Positions 51,054 through 58,621 of a stretch of DNA of 64,000 nucleotides are shown piece by piece. The position numbers were made by a program, and so were the translations under genes. Under the pieces are notes generated by a model. It saw only the letters and a list, made by a program, of their open reading frames with translations. It made no database searches and was not told the DNA's origin. Positions within the stretch are counted from its first letter, which is position 1, and each line of letters starts with the position of its first letter. This DNA comes from Pantoea sp. A4 (GTDB lineage Bacteria; Pseudomonadota; Gammaproteobacteria; Enterobacterales; Enterobacteriaceae), in assembly GCF_000295955.2 (NCBI RefSeq), contig NZ_ALXE01000051.1, positions 1-64,000 on the forward strand, in the 5' to 3' direction.

Positions 51054-52211
51054 TTAACCCAGCGGCCCGCCTTCAATGGTGTCACACATACCGGCCAGCA
51101 CGCGCTCGCCGGTTTCGCTTTTCAACTCTTCGTACCAGGCGGCAGTGACCGTCGCATCTTTGGCATGCGTAACGTCACAGCGCTTGCGTGCTTTCAGGAC
51201 CAGATCTTTCACGCGCTCCACGCGACGAGCCTGATAGCGCAGCAACCCATCTTCAATACCCAGTGAATGGGAGGCCAGCACCGTGGCGAGGACAACCGCA
51301 TCCTCCATGGCCGCACAGCCGCCCTGACCAATATCCGGTGTGGTGCTGTGTGCCGCATCACCCAACAGCGCAATCCGGCCACGGACTAACTGACTAAAGG
51401 GTTCAATATCGTGGATCTCCACCCGATTCGTGGTTTCTGGATTGATGGCCGTAATTAATTGCTGCACCGGAGCCGCCCAGCCAGCGAAATAGCGCTGCAA
51501 ATCGGCTTTTACACTGGCGCGGTCTTCGGCCAGCCCTTGCGGTAACGGCACGTCAAAGAAGAAATAGAAACGATTACCGCTGACCGGCATCAGCGAAACG
51601 CGTTTACCTTCTCCTACAAATGTCGTCCACTGATCCAGCGGCGCAATGGTGCTGTCCATGGTCACCAGTCCGTTCCAGTTAACATAGCCAGCGTATCGGC
51701 GCGGCTGGAGCTCTCCGGTGACATACTGGCGGATCACCGAGTGCGTGCCGTCTGCCGCCACCAGGAAATCACCGCTTGCCTCGCTGCCATCCGCAAAGGT
51801 TGCGGTGACGCCATCCGGGGTTTCTTCCACCTGAATCACGCGTTTGCCGAACTGGACGCGACTACGACCGTAGTGTTCGATCAGCATCGCCTGAAGTTCG
51901 GCGCGGGCGACAGGATAGGGGCGCTCACCCACCTGATCGACCAGCGGCTGCATGCTGAAGCGGGTGAGGGTGTTTCCGCTGGCAAAGTCGTTATAAGCCA
52001 GCCAGGCCATATTGCCCCCCAGCGCGCGCAGCTGCTCTTTCATGCCCAGGGCATTCAGGCATTTCACGCCATTGGGCCAAATGGAAATGGCGGCACCCAC
52101 GGGCTTCATTTGTTGTACGGCTTCATAAACTTCAGTGGTGATGCCTGCTTTTTCCAGCGCAATTGCCGCGCTCATGCCACCAATACCGCCACCTATTACA
52201 ATCGCTTTCAT
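51054..52211 (-). CDS. hpxO: FAD-dependent urate hydroxylase HpxO
   Basis: 385-residue flavoprotein monooxygenase closely matching Klebsiella HpxO (384), oxidising urate to 5-hydroxyisourate with NADH. FAD motif VIGGGIGGMSAAIAL, second cofactor motif AADGTHSVIR, and GDAAHSTTPDIGQGG. Start at 52211 (MKAIVIGG); a start five codons upstream would place the ribosome binding site (GGAGGA) inside the gene. A sigma-54-like promoter lies at 52242-52258. The remaining urate pathway genes (hpxT, hpxQ, hpxB) are not in the window. Confidence 0.93.
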   Translation of the reverse strand: MKAIVIGGGIGGMSAAIALEKAGITTEVYEAVQQMKPVGAAISIWPNGVKCLNALGMKEQLRALGGNMAWLAYNDFASGNTLTRFSMQPLVDQVGERPYPVARAELQAMLIEHYGRSRVQFGKRVIQVEETPDGVTATFADGSEASGDFLVAADGTHSVIRQYVTGELQPRRYAGYVNWNGLVTMDSTIAPLDQWTTFVGEGKRVSLMPVSGNRFYFFFDVPLPQGLAEDRASVKADLQRYFAGWAAPVQQLITAINPETTNRVEIHDIEPFSQLVRGRIALLGDAAHSTTPDIGQGGCAAMEDAVVLATVLASHSLGIEDGLLRYQARRVERVKDLVLKARKRCDVTHAKDATVTAAWYEELKSETGERVLAGMCDTIEGGPLG

Positions 52212-52241
52212 TTTCAGTTCCTCCATGTGCTACAGAGGTTT

Positions 52242-52258
52242 TGCAACTTTTGTACCAG
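52242..52258 (-). promoter_or_regulatory. Sigma-54 promoter candidate for hpxO
   Basis: Minus strand CTGGTACAAAAGTTGCA. GG and GC are spaced 10 bp apart, with TTGCA at -12 and TGGTAC at -24. The implied start, about 20 nt before the hpxO ATG, leaves the GGAGGA ribosome binding site in place. Confidence 0.68.
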
Positions 52259-52498
52259 GTTGCGTTTTGAGATTTTGTAGATTTTTATCAATTATTTATA
52301 AATATTTTGTTTCTGGGGTGGTTGAAGGGATGCTCTAAAAAAGTGCGTGTCAGGGGCATTAATGCACGGCGTTGAATCGATTGTTTCATGCCTGTGCATT
52401 GCCGCTACCCTGTTCAGTTCCACACGTTGTCGCTGCAAACGTGCACGACCTCCTGAAGAGTTGGCGCGACCACGGATATCTCTTTCGTTGAAGTAATT

Positions 52499-52533
52499 TC
52501 GACAATATGTCGATCCAAATAGTCGTTATTTGG
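52499..52533. promoter_or_regulatory. Two inverted repeats upstream of the YheO-type regulator
   Basis: TCGACA-ATA-TGTCGA (52499-52513) and CCAAATA-GTCGT-TATTTGG (52515-52533) are directly adjacent. Candidate operators for autoregulation of the gene starting at 52578. Confidence 0.5.
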
Positions 52534-52577
52534 TATTTTGATAAACATTATGTTGAATTAAACGGTGTGAAAATGTG

Positions 52578-53270
52578 ATGACTGAACAAGCTGACGAACT
52601 GTCCTTTGAGCAGGAGATACTGCAGATACTTGCCGCGGCAGTGCGCGCCATTGGCAGTGTGCTGCCGGGCAACACGGAGCTTGTCCTGCATGACCTGCGC
52701 AATCCGGCGTTTTCTGTTGTCGAAATCGCCAATGCCCATGTGACCGGGCGTAAAAAAGGGGATTCCGTTCTGGCAGGGCTGAGAAAAGATAAAGCGTTCA
52801 TTACCGCTCTGGAGGAAAGCCAGGAGCGTGTGACGCTTTTGCCGGATTACGAAACCTTCTCGCGTGAAGGCACGCCGTTGCGAAGCGGTACCGCGATTTA
52901 CCGGGGGCGAGATTCGCGTCCATTTGCAGCACTGTGTGTCAATGTTGATAACAATGGTATAGAGAACGCACTCACGCTGCTGCACACGCTATCAGGCGTA
53001 AAAATTCCGGATGCCGAAGTACGGATTGCCGATCAGCCCCATGACACTATCGAAGATCTGATGAAGGAAATTATCAGTAATGCGACGGGGTTAAACCCAG
53101 GAAGCCGGCGCGCTGATGCCAAAAAAGCCAAGATGCTGGCCGTGCAGCAGATGCAGGAACGGGGCATTTTTCTGATGAAGGGGGGCGTTGAAAAAGCGGC
53201 TGAGGCGCTGGGCGTGACCCGTTACACCATTTATAACTACCTCGATGAACTGAAAAACACCGACAGCTGA
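52578..53270 (+). CDS. YheO-type PAS/helix-turn-helix regulator
   Basis: 230-residue regulator of the YheO/DauR family. A YheO-like PAS domain (about 10-120, with VLPGNTELVLHDLRNP and VVEIANAHVTGRKKGDSV) is followed by a C-terminal helix-turn-helix (about 185-225) reading VEKAAEALGVTRYTIYNYLDEL. Relatives such as DauR repress amino-acid catabolism genes. It sits 160 bp upstream of a serine/threonine dehydratase gene on the same strand, its probable target. ATG at 52578 used; GTG one codon earlier is possible. Confidence 0.88.
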   Translation: MTEQADELSFEQEILQILAAAVRAIGSVLPGNTELVLHDLRNPAFSVVEIANAHVTGRKKGDSVLAGLRKDKAFITALEESQERVTLLPDYETFSREGTPLRSGTAIYRGRDSRPFAALCVNVDNNGIENALTLLHTLSGVKIPDAEVRIADQPHDTIEDLMKEIISNATGLNPGSRRADAKKAKMLAVQQMQERGIFLMKGGVEKAAEALGVTRYTIYNYLDELKNTDS

Positions 53271-53430
53271 AGACAGCCAACTGTGAAGAGATGCTATGCA
53301 TCGCTATGCCAGCCCGAGGCCTTATTCTGTTACGCGAGCCGGTTTCTTTGCGGCCAGCGGGCTGGTGGTTTTGAGGTTGAGCTGTAAGTACAGGCCGTGG
53401 CCTGATGCTGATTTTAACTGGAGCTGACAA

Positions 53431-54342
53431 ATGTCACTGAGTATTAAAACCCCACTGCTGGAGTCCCTGCCGCTGGGCCAGCTAAACGGCACCCGTGTCT
53501 GGATGAAAATGGAAGCTGCCCAGCCTTCAGGCTCTTTTAAAATTCGCGGTATTGGCTTTGCATGCCAGCAACATTTCGAAAAAGGTGCTCGCCGCTTTAT
53601 CTCCTCGTCCGGTGGTAATGCTGGGCTCGCCGTCGCGTATGCAGGTCGCCAGCTTGGCGTACCGGTGATCGTTGTGGTGCCTGAAACGACCTCTGAACGC
53701 GCCCGACACCTGCTGCAGCTGGAAGGGGCAGAGATCATTATTCACGGGAAAATGTGGTCTGAAGCCAATGAGCTGGCGCTGTCGCTGCTGACGGAACAGG
53801 ATGCATTTCTGCACCCCTTTGACGATCCGCTGTTCTGGCAGGGACATGCCTCGATGATTGACGAAGTTGTTGCTGAGGGTATCAGGCCTGACGCGGTGAT
53901 CCTGTCGGTAGGCGGAGGCGGCCTGCTTGCAGGCGTTGATGAAGGCCTCCGCCGTCATGGTTTGGACCATGTTCCGATCTATGCCGCAGAGACGCAGGGG
54001 ATGTCTTCCTGTCATGCTGCACTGAAAGCAGGCAAACCGGTTGAAGTCACCGCACTTACGGGTGTTGCCACTTCACTCGGCGCACGGCAGATCTGCCAGC
54101 GCGCCTTTGACATTGCGCAAAAACGGCTGGTGGTGCCCGTTGTCGTGACCGATCGTGAAGCGGTAAATGCCTGCCTCACTTTCCTGGAGGATCATCGTGT
54201 GCTTGTCGAACCTGCTTGTGGTGCTGCTCTTGCCCCGCTGTATGGCAAAAAGCTGAACCTCGAGAATGAGAAGAACGTACTGGTCATTGTATGTGGTGGG
54301 TCAACCGCAACGGTGGATTCTCTCAACGGCTTTAACGGTTAA
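53431..54342 (+). CDS. PLP-dependent serine/threonine dehydratase
   Basis: 303-residue fold-type II PLP enzyme. PLP lysine Lys37 in QPSGSFKIRG, substrate loop SSSGGNAGLAVAYAG, phosphate-binding SVGGGGLLAG, and terminal VCGGSTAT. It is shorter than biosynthetic IlvA (no regulatory ACT domain), in line with catabolic or eukaryotic-type serine dehydratases deaminating L-serine or L-threonine to the 2-oxo acid and ammonia. GGAG lies 8 nt before the ATG. Pairing with a YheO-type regulator suggests an inducible amino-acid degradation unit; the exact substrate is unknown. Confidence 0.87.
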   Translation: MSLSIKTPLLESLPLGQLNGTRVWMKMEAAQPSGSFKIRGIGFACQQHFEKGARRFISSSGGNAGLAVAYAGRQLGVPVIVVVPETTSERARHLLQLEGAEIIIHGKMWSEANELALSLLTEQDAFLHPFDDPLFWQGHASMIDEVVAEGIRPDAVILSVGGGGLLAGVDEGLRRHGLDHVPIYAAETQGMSSCHAALKAGKPVEVTALTGVATSLGARQICQRAFDIAQKRLVVPVVVTDREAVNACLTFLEDHRVLVEPACGAALAPLYGKKLNLENEKNVLVIVCGGSTATVDSLNGFNG

Positions 54343-54672
54343 CACCTCCTCCTGAACCGATAAACAAGGGTGCCTGGGTACGGCATCCTTCACTAACTGA
54401 CAGCAAAGGCACGGCAGGGGATGGTTTTAGGTGAACCGGTATAAGGTTGAGAGGGGGAAATTTACACGCTAAGACGTCAGTGTTGAACCCGGTTGCAAGA
54501 AGCGGTTGGGATCTTTGGTGGCAGCTAAAAAGCCACATCATCAACCTGTGAAAGACGGTGTAATGCAGACTGCCCGGGCAGAATGCGCTTTGTTTATATT
54601 TACTAGTTACAACATGCTATTAGCTGTTTCAGTAAAAAACATCATTGCGGCCTTTGCTGAGCAGGGTAACAT
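54343..54672. other. Intergenic region after the dehydratase gene
   Basis: 330 bp of lower GC content between convergent genes. A weak GTGGC/GCCAC hairpin (about 54520-54537) is visible. Open frames are short and lack ribosome binding sites. Nothing recognisable. Confidence 0.5.
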
Positions 54673-55692
54673 TCACCCTAAGGTCTCTGCGGTCGTGATT
54701 TTCAACGCCACTTTTCCGTCCTGATAAACATCCGGCATAAATCCCTGTTCCAGATGGCGTAACATAATATTCAGCGCCAACGCAGCATGTTGCTGTGCAT
54801 TTTGATCCAACGTGAAATCCAGTACATCATCCAGCAAAAGCTGTTTCGTAACGGAATAGAGTTCATGGGTGATATAAGTGCATTCCCCCGCCAGTTGATG
54901 TTGCTTAAGAATATCCGCAATATCACTGTTTCCAGTGCCGGTATTATAAATGCCGACCACATTTTTCGCCGTGCGCAACGTATTATTGAGCAGGGAACGA
55001 ATCCGCTGTTTTTCATCCTGACCGGCCAGAACTGAACGTAAATTCAGCTGCGGTGATCGCTGTTGCAATACATCCCGGAAACCCGCAACCCGTTGTGTAT
55101 GCGCACGAAAATCCATTCTGCCGCTCACTAATATCACATCACCTTCGCCCGGCGTGGTTTTGCTCATTAATAATCCGGCAGTGGCTCCAGCCTGCTGCTG
55201 ATCAATCCCCACATGGCATAACCGTTCAGCGTCGGGAATATCTGTCGCTAAAGTGATGACTGGAATTCCTTTGGTTTTACAGTGCGCTAAAGCTTCGTGA
55301 ATAACAGGGTAGTCATGGCCAAAAACAACAATTCCGTCACGTTGACTGCTGCTTTCAATGATTTTTTTTGCCAGTTTTTCCGGGCTGGATTCCGGTACTA
55401 GCGTCCGATAAAGCGTTATTTTTTTGTAGCCCAGCGTATCGGCAACGGCAGCAAACTCTTTTGCCAGTTGCCGGAAAAAAAATGACTCCTGGCTACTGAG
55501 GAAAACTTCAATTTTCCACGGTTGACTGGCTTCTTCAGGCAATAATCTTTGCAACCCGGCCTTACGTGCTGCATTCAGTACTTTACGCACGGTTTCAGGT
55601 TTTACCCCTCCACGTTCGTTAAGCACCCGATCAACGGTGGCGATGCCAACGCCTGCTTTCATCGCCAGCATTTCAAGCGTTACTTTTTTCAT
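54673..55692 (-). CDS. LacI-family transcriptional regulator
   Basis: 339-residue LacI/GalR regulator. Start at 55692 (MKKVTLEMLAMKAGVG); upstream in-frame starts add residues not seen in the family. Helix-turn-helix about 4-24 (VTLEMLAMKAGVGIATVDRVLNERGGV), then a periplasmic-binding-protein-like sensor domain of the type 4 group. It is divergent from the gluconate dehydrogenase operon; 395 bp between them hold several inverted repeats. A role in controlling that operon is likely but inferred; the sugar ligand is unknown. Confidence 0.88.
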   Translation of the reverse strand: MKKVTLEMLAMKAGVGIATVDRVLNERGGVKPETVRKVLNAARKAGLQRLLPEEASQPWKIEVFLSSQESFFFRQLAKEFAAVADTLGYKKITLYRTLVPESSPEKLAKKIIESSSQRDGIVVFGHDYPVIHEALAHCKTKGIPVITLATDIPDAERLCHVGIDQQQAGATAGLLMSKTTPGEGDVILVSGRMDFRAHTQRVAGFRDVLQQRSPQLNLRSVLAGQDEKQRIRSLLNNTLRTAKNVVGIYNTGTGNSDIADILKQHQLAGECTYITHELYSVTKQLLLDDVLDFTLDQNAQQHAALALNIMLRHLEQGFMPDVYQDGKVALKITTAETLG

Positions 55693-55789
55693 GACTTCTC
55701 CAGACATCAACACCGTCCTGCCATCATTTGGGCAAAACATAACCGGTGTTGTGCTCTTTATTATGCTGAGGTTACGTGAGCTGGCAAGA

Positions 55790-55805
55790 TGTGATCGCCA
55801 TCAAA
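55790..55805. promoter_or_regulatory. CRP-like site upstream of the LacI regulator
   Basis: TGTGA-TCGCCA-TCAAA, 9 of 10 fixed positions, with a consensus-like left flank (AAGA). Confidence 0.5.
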
Positions 55806-55832
55806 CCGTGCTGATAGCAGCTTAATTCGCCA

Positions 55833-55848
55833 TGATGGATTTCCATCA
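55833..55848. promoter_or_regulatory. Palindrome, candidate LacI-family operator
   Basis: TGATGGA-TT-TCCATCA, perfect arms, between the divergent regulator and gluconate dehydrogenase genes. Confidence 0.5.
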
Positions 55849-55920
55849 ATAAAAACCTTTCAAATCGTAGGGCGGGGATCTACTCTGCGCAGGTTGTTAA
55901 CGTCTGCGTAACTGATTGTT

Positions 55921-55940
55921 TAACTTGTGGAGACAAGTTA
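55921..55940. promoter_or_regulatory. Second palindrome upstream of the gluconate dehydrogenase operon
   Basis: TAACTTGT-GGAG-ACAAGTTA, perfect 8 bp arms. Could be an operator or an RNA hairpin in the operon leader. Confidence 0.5.
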
Positions 55941-56029
55941 CCTCACCTACAGCCATAAATTGTCATAATTATCGATGGTGTTAATTACGCCAGATAATCC
56001 TATAACACATTAAATTTGTGGCACGTTAT

Positions 56030-56057
56030 GACCACTGTTTTTTTTTGTGGTCTTTTT
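56030..56057 (+). terminator. Terminator-like hairpin in the operon leader
   Basis: GACCAC (56030-56035)/GTGGTC (56047-56052) with an 11 nt T-rich loop, followed by T5. Lies 30 bp before the first gene of the operon. It could act as an attenuator if the promoter is upstream, or simply block read-through. Confidence 0.42.
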
Positions 56058-56087
56058 GATGCAATGTGAATCATTAGCAGGGATATC

Positions 56088-56807
56088 ATGAAACGTAGAG
56101 AATTTCTCACTTCCATTACTGCACTGGGAGTCGCATCTACTATACCTGTGGTTACTCAGGCGGAGGTCATTAATGGTGGCCAGCCGTGGGAACCCGGTCA
56201 GGTAAAAACACCACCATCGCCACCCCGCCAGGGCGGACTGCAATATTTAACGCAACACGAGTTTGACACCGTAGGGGCAATCGCCGAACGCTTTATTCCC
56301 GCAGATGAAACCAGTCTGAGTGGAAAAGAGGCGGGCTGCGCCACCTTTATTGATCGTCAATTAGCCGGGGATTACGGTAATGCGGTCGCCATTTATCGTT
56401 TGGGTAAATTTGTTAAAGGCACACCTGAACAGGGGCCACAGTCGCCTTTAACGCCTGCTCAACGTTATCGCCTTGGTCTGGCTGCACTGGATAAAGCCGT
56501 ACAGCAACAATATGGCAAAGACTTTATTTCTTTATCCGGCGAGCAGCAGGATAAAGTGCTGACCGCGCTGGAAAATGTCACGCTTGATTTAGGTGAAGAA
56601 GTGGAAACCAAAGTCTTTTTCGAACTGTTATTACAGAACGTACGCGAAGGTTTCCTTTCCGATCCAATCTATGGCGGAAATAAAGAGATGACCAGCTGGA
56701 AAATGATTGGCTTCCCGGGAGCACGTTATGACTTCCGTGATTTACTGCCAAAGAAAGGGCAGAAACTCAATATTATTCCAACCAGCTTAATTGATAACCA
56801 GCTGTAA
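56088..56807 (+). CDS. Gluconate 2-dehydrogenase, gamma (small) subunit
   Basis: 239-residue subunit 3 of membrane gluconate dehydrogenase. It begins with a twin-arginine signal, KRREFLTSITALGVAS, cleaved near residue 25. The domain (about 40-215) is typical, with FIPADETSLSGKEAGCATFID. In relatives this subunit carries the FAD subunit across the membrane through its Tat signal. First gene of the operon; the FAD subunit follows after 40 bp. Confidence 0.92.
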   Translation: MKRREFLTSITALGVASTIPVVTQAEVINGGQPWEPGQVKTPPSPPRQGGLQYLTQHEFDTVGAIAERFIPADETSLSGKEAGCATFIDRQLAGDYGNAVAIYRLGKFVKGTPEQGPQSPLTPAQRYRLGLAALDKAVQQQYGKDFISLSGEQQDKVLTALENVTLDLGEEVETKVFFELLLQNVREGFLSDPIYGGNKEMTSWKMIGFPGARYDFRDLLPKKGQKLNIIPTSLIDNQL

Positions 56808-56847
56808 TTTATTTCCCTCCAGAGCTGAGCCATAAAGAGTTTTTAAA

Positions 56848-58620
56848 ATGAAAAATGTCCGTCCAAAAGCTGATGTCGCCATCGTCGGCCTGGGGTGGTG
56901 TGGTTCTTTGATTGCAGAAGAACTGACCCGCGCTGGTCTGAATGTCGTTGCCATTGAACGTGGCCCGTGGTTTGAAACCGCAACCGATTTTCCGCCTTCC
57001 GTTGATACCGATGAACTGCGTTGGGATACCCGCCGCAGTATGCTACTGCCGCCTGCGGTAGAAACCACCACCTTCCGTAATAACTCCACCCAGACCGCGT
57101 TGCCGACGCGTGACTGGAACCTGAACGAACTCGGTTATAACGTTGGCGGTTCGGGCACCCACTGGGCCGGAATGGCGTGGCGCTTTACGCCATTTGATTT
57201 CGAGCCCTATAGCCAGACGGTAAAACGTTATGGCAAGCAGCAAATTGCAAAAGGGGTGATCCTGCAAGACTGGGGCGTCACCTATGACGAACTGGAACCG
57301 TTTTACGATCGTTTTGAAAAGATTGCCGGTGTGTCCGGTAAAGCGGGCAAGCTCAACGGCAAAACCATGCCAGAGGGAAACCCGTTTGAAGGCAACCGCA
57401 GCAGTGAGTATCCGCTGCCTGCGCTGGAAAGCATGCGACTGACCGACATTTTTGCCGAAGGGGCAAAAAAAATCGGCCTTAATCCGTTTATGGTACCCGC
57501 TGGCCAGGCATCACGCGCCTACGTTAACCCACTGGGTGTGCGTATGGGTCCCTGCACCTACTGCGGCTATTGCCTCTATTACGGTTGCGGTAACTTCTCC
57601 AAATCCAGCCCGAATGCCTGTGTCATCCCGGCATTAATGCAACGCGAGAACTTTACCGTACTGACTGACTCGGCGGTGGTGCGGGTTAACAAGGCTGAAG
57701 ATGGGAAAACCGCTACTGGCGTAACCTATATCGATAAAAACCAGAAAGAGTGGGAACAGCCAGCGGATATTGTCATTCTCTCCGCTTTCCAGATGCAAAA
57801 CGTACGTTTGCTGCTGCTATCCAAGATTGGTGTGCCGTACAACCCCGTGACCAAAACGGGCGTTGTGGGGCGCGCTTATAGCTTCCAGACGGTCTCTGGC
57901 GCAGCGATTCACTTTAAAGATGAGAATCTTAACCAGTATATCGGTGCCGGTGCGCTCTCTTCGCAGGTGGATGACTGGAATGGCGATAACTTTGACCATA
58001 CCGGGCTTGGCTTTATTGGCGGCGCGGGAATTCTGGTGGTCGCTCGCGGCGCGCGTCCCATCGGCAACGCAGATGCACTACCACCGGGATCACCGCGTTG
58101 GGGTAAAGACTGGAAAAAGGCCTATACCCACGCGTTCCAGAACACCACGTTTATCTTCGGGCAGGGCACCAGCTTCTCCCACGAAGATTACTATCTTGAC
58201 CTCGATCCTGAGTACAAAGATAACAACGGCAATCCGCTGCTGCGTGTGACCTTTGACTACAACGATAACGACCGCCGCTCGGCGAAGTTTATCGAAGAGA
58301 AGAGTGTTGAGATTGGTAAGGCGATGGGTGCAGAGATCGTGATCGGCACCAACTCAGCCTCAGGCGCGTATTCACCTTACAACTTCGCCAGTGACCACAC
58401 CATTGGGGGTGCGGTGATGGGTACCGATCCGAAAACCTCGGTCTTGAACCGTTACCAACAGTGCTGGGACGCACACAACGTGTTTGTGCTCGGGGCTTCT
58501 TCGTTCCCGAACAACGCCGGGTATAACCCGACGGGCACCATTGGTGCACTAAGTCTGTGGACGGCGAAAGCCATTATCGAACAGTACCTGAAAAACCCAG
58601 GTCCGTTGGTGAAGGTGTGA
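56848..58620 (+). CDS. Gluconate 2-dehydrogenase, FAD (GMC) subunit
   Basis: 590-residue GMC oxidoreductase. Rossmann FAD motif VGLGWCGSLIAEELTRAG at about 13-30, GGSGTHWAGMAW, and the C-terminal GMC His-Asn region ASSFPNNAGYNPTGTIGALSLW. A cysteine cluster C236-x2-C239-x2-C242-x4-C247 probably binds an iron-sulfur cluster, as in related FAD glucose dehydrogenases. It lacks its own signal and is expected to be exported with the gamma subunit. It oxidises gluconate to 2-ketogluconate in the periplasm. The substrate is assigned by family; related sugar-acid dehydrogenases are similar. Confidence 0.9.
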   Translation: MKNVRPKADVAIVGLGWCGSLIAEELTRAGLNVVAIERGPWFETATDFPPSVDTDELRWDTRRSMLLPPAVETTTFRNNSTQTALPTRDWNLNELGYNVGGSGTHWAGMAWRFTPFDFEPYSQTVKRYGKQQIAKGVILQDWGVTYDELEPFYDRFEKIAGVSGKAGKLNGKTMPEGNPFEGNRSSEYPLPALESMRLTDIFAEGAKKIGLNPFMVPAGQASRAYVNPLGVRMGPCTYCGYCLYYGCGNFSKSSPNACVIPALMQRENFTVLTDSAVVRVNKAEDGKTATGVTYIDKNQKEWEQPADIVILSAFQMQNVRLLLLSKIGVPYNPVTKTGVVGRAYSFQTVSGAAIHFKDENLNQYIGAGALSSQVDDWNGDNFDHTGLGFIGGAGILVVARGARPIGNADALPPGSPRWGKDWKKAYTHAFQNTTFIFGQGTSFSHEDYYLDLDPEYKDNNGNPLLRVTFDYNDNDRRSAKFIEEKSVEIGKAMGAEIVIGTNSASGAYSPYNFASDHTIGGAVMGTDPKTSVLNRYQQCWDAHNVFVLGASSFPNNAGYNPTGTIGALSLWTAKAIIEQYLKNPGPLVKV

Positions 58621-58621
58621 G

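Larger units (their letters stand above)
52212..52577. other. hpxO-regulator divergent region
   Basis: 366 bp, AT-rich, with no gene. Left end: the hpxO sigma-54 promoter. Middle: two imperfect TGCAC half-sites (52363-52367 and, reversed, 52394-52398), weak as NtrC sites. Right end: two inverted repeats (52499-52533) in front of the YheO-type regulator. Confidence 0.55.
55693..56087. other. Divergent LacI regulator/gluconate dehydrogenase region
   Basis: 395 bp, no gene. In order: a CRP-like site (55790-55805), a 7-2-7 palindrome (55833-55848), an 8-4-8 palindrome (55921-55940), and a terminator-like hairpin with T-run (56030-56057) 30 bp before the operon. Confidence 0.6.
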
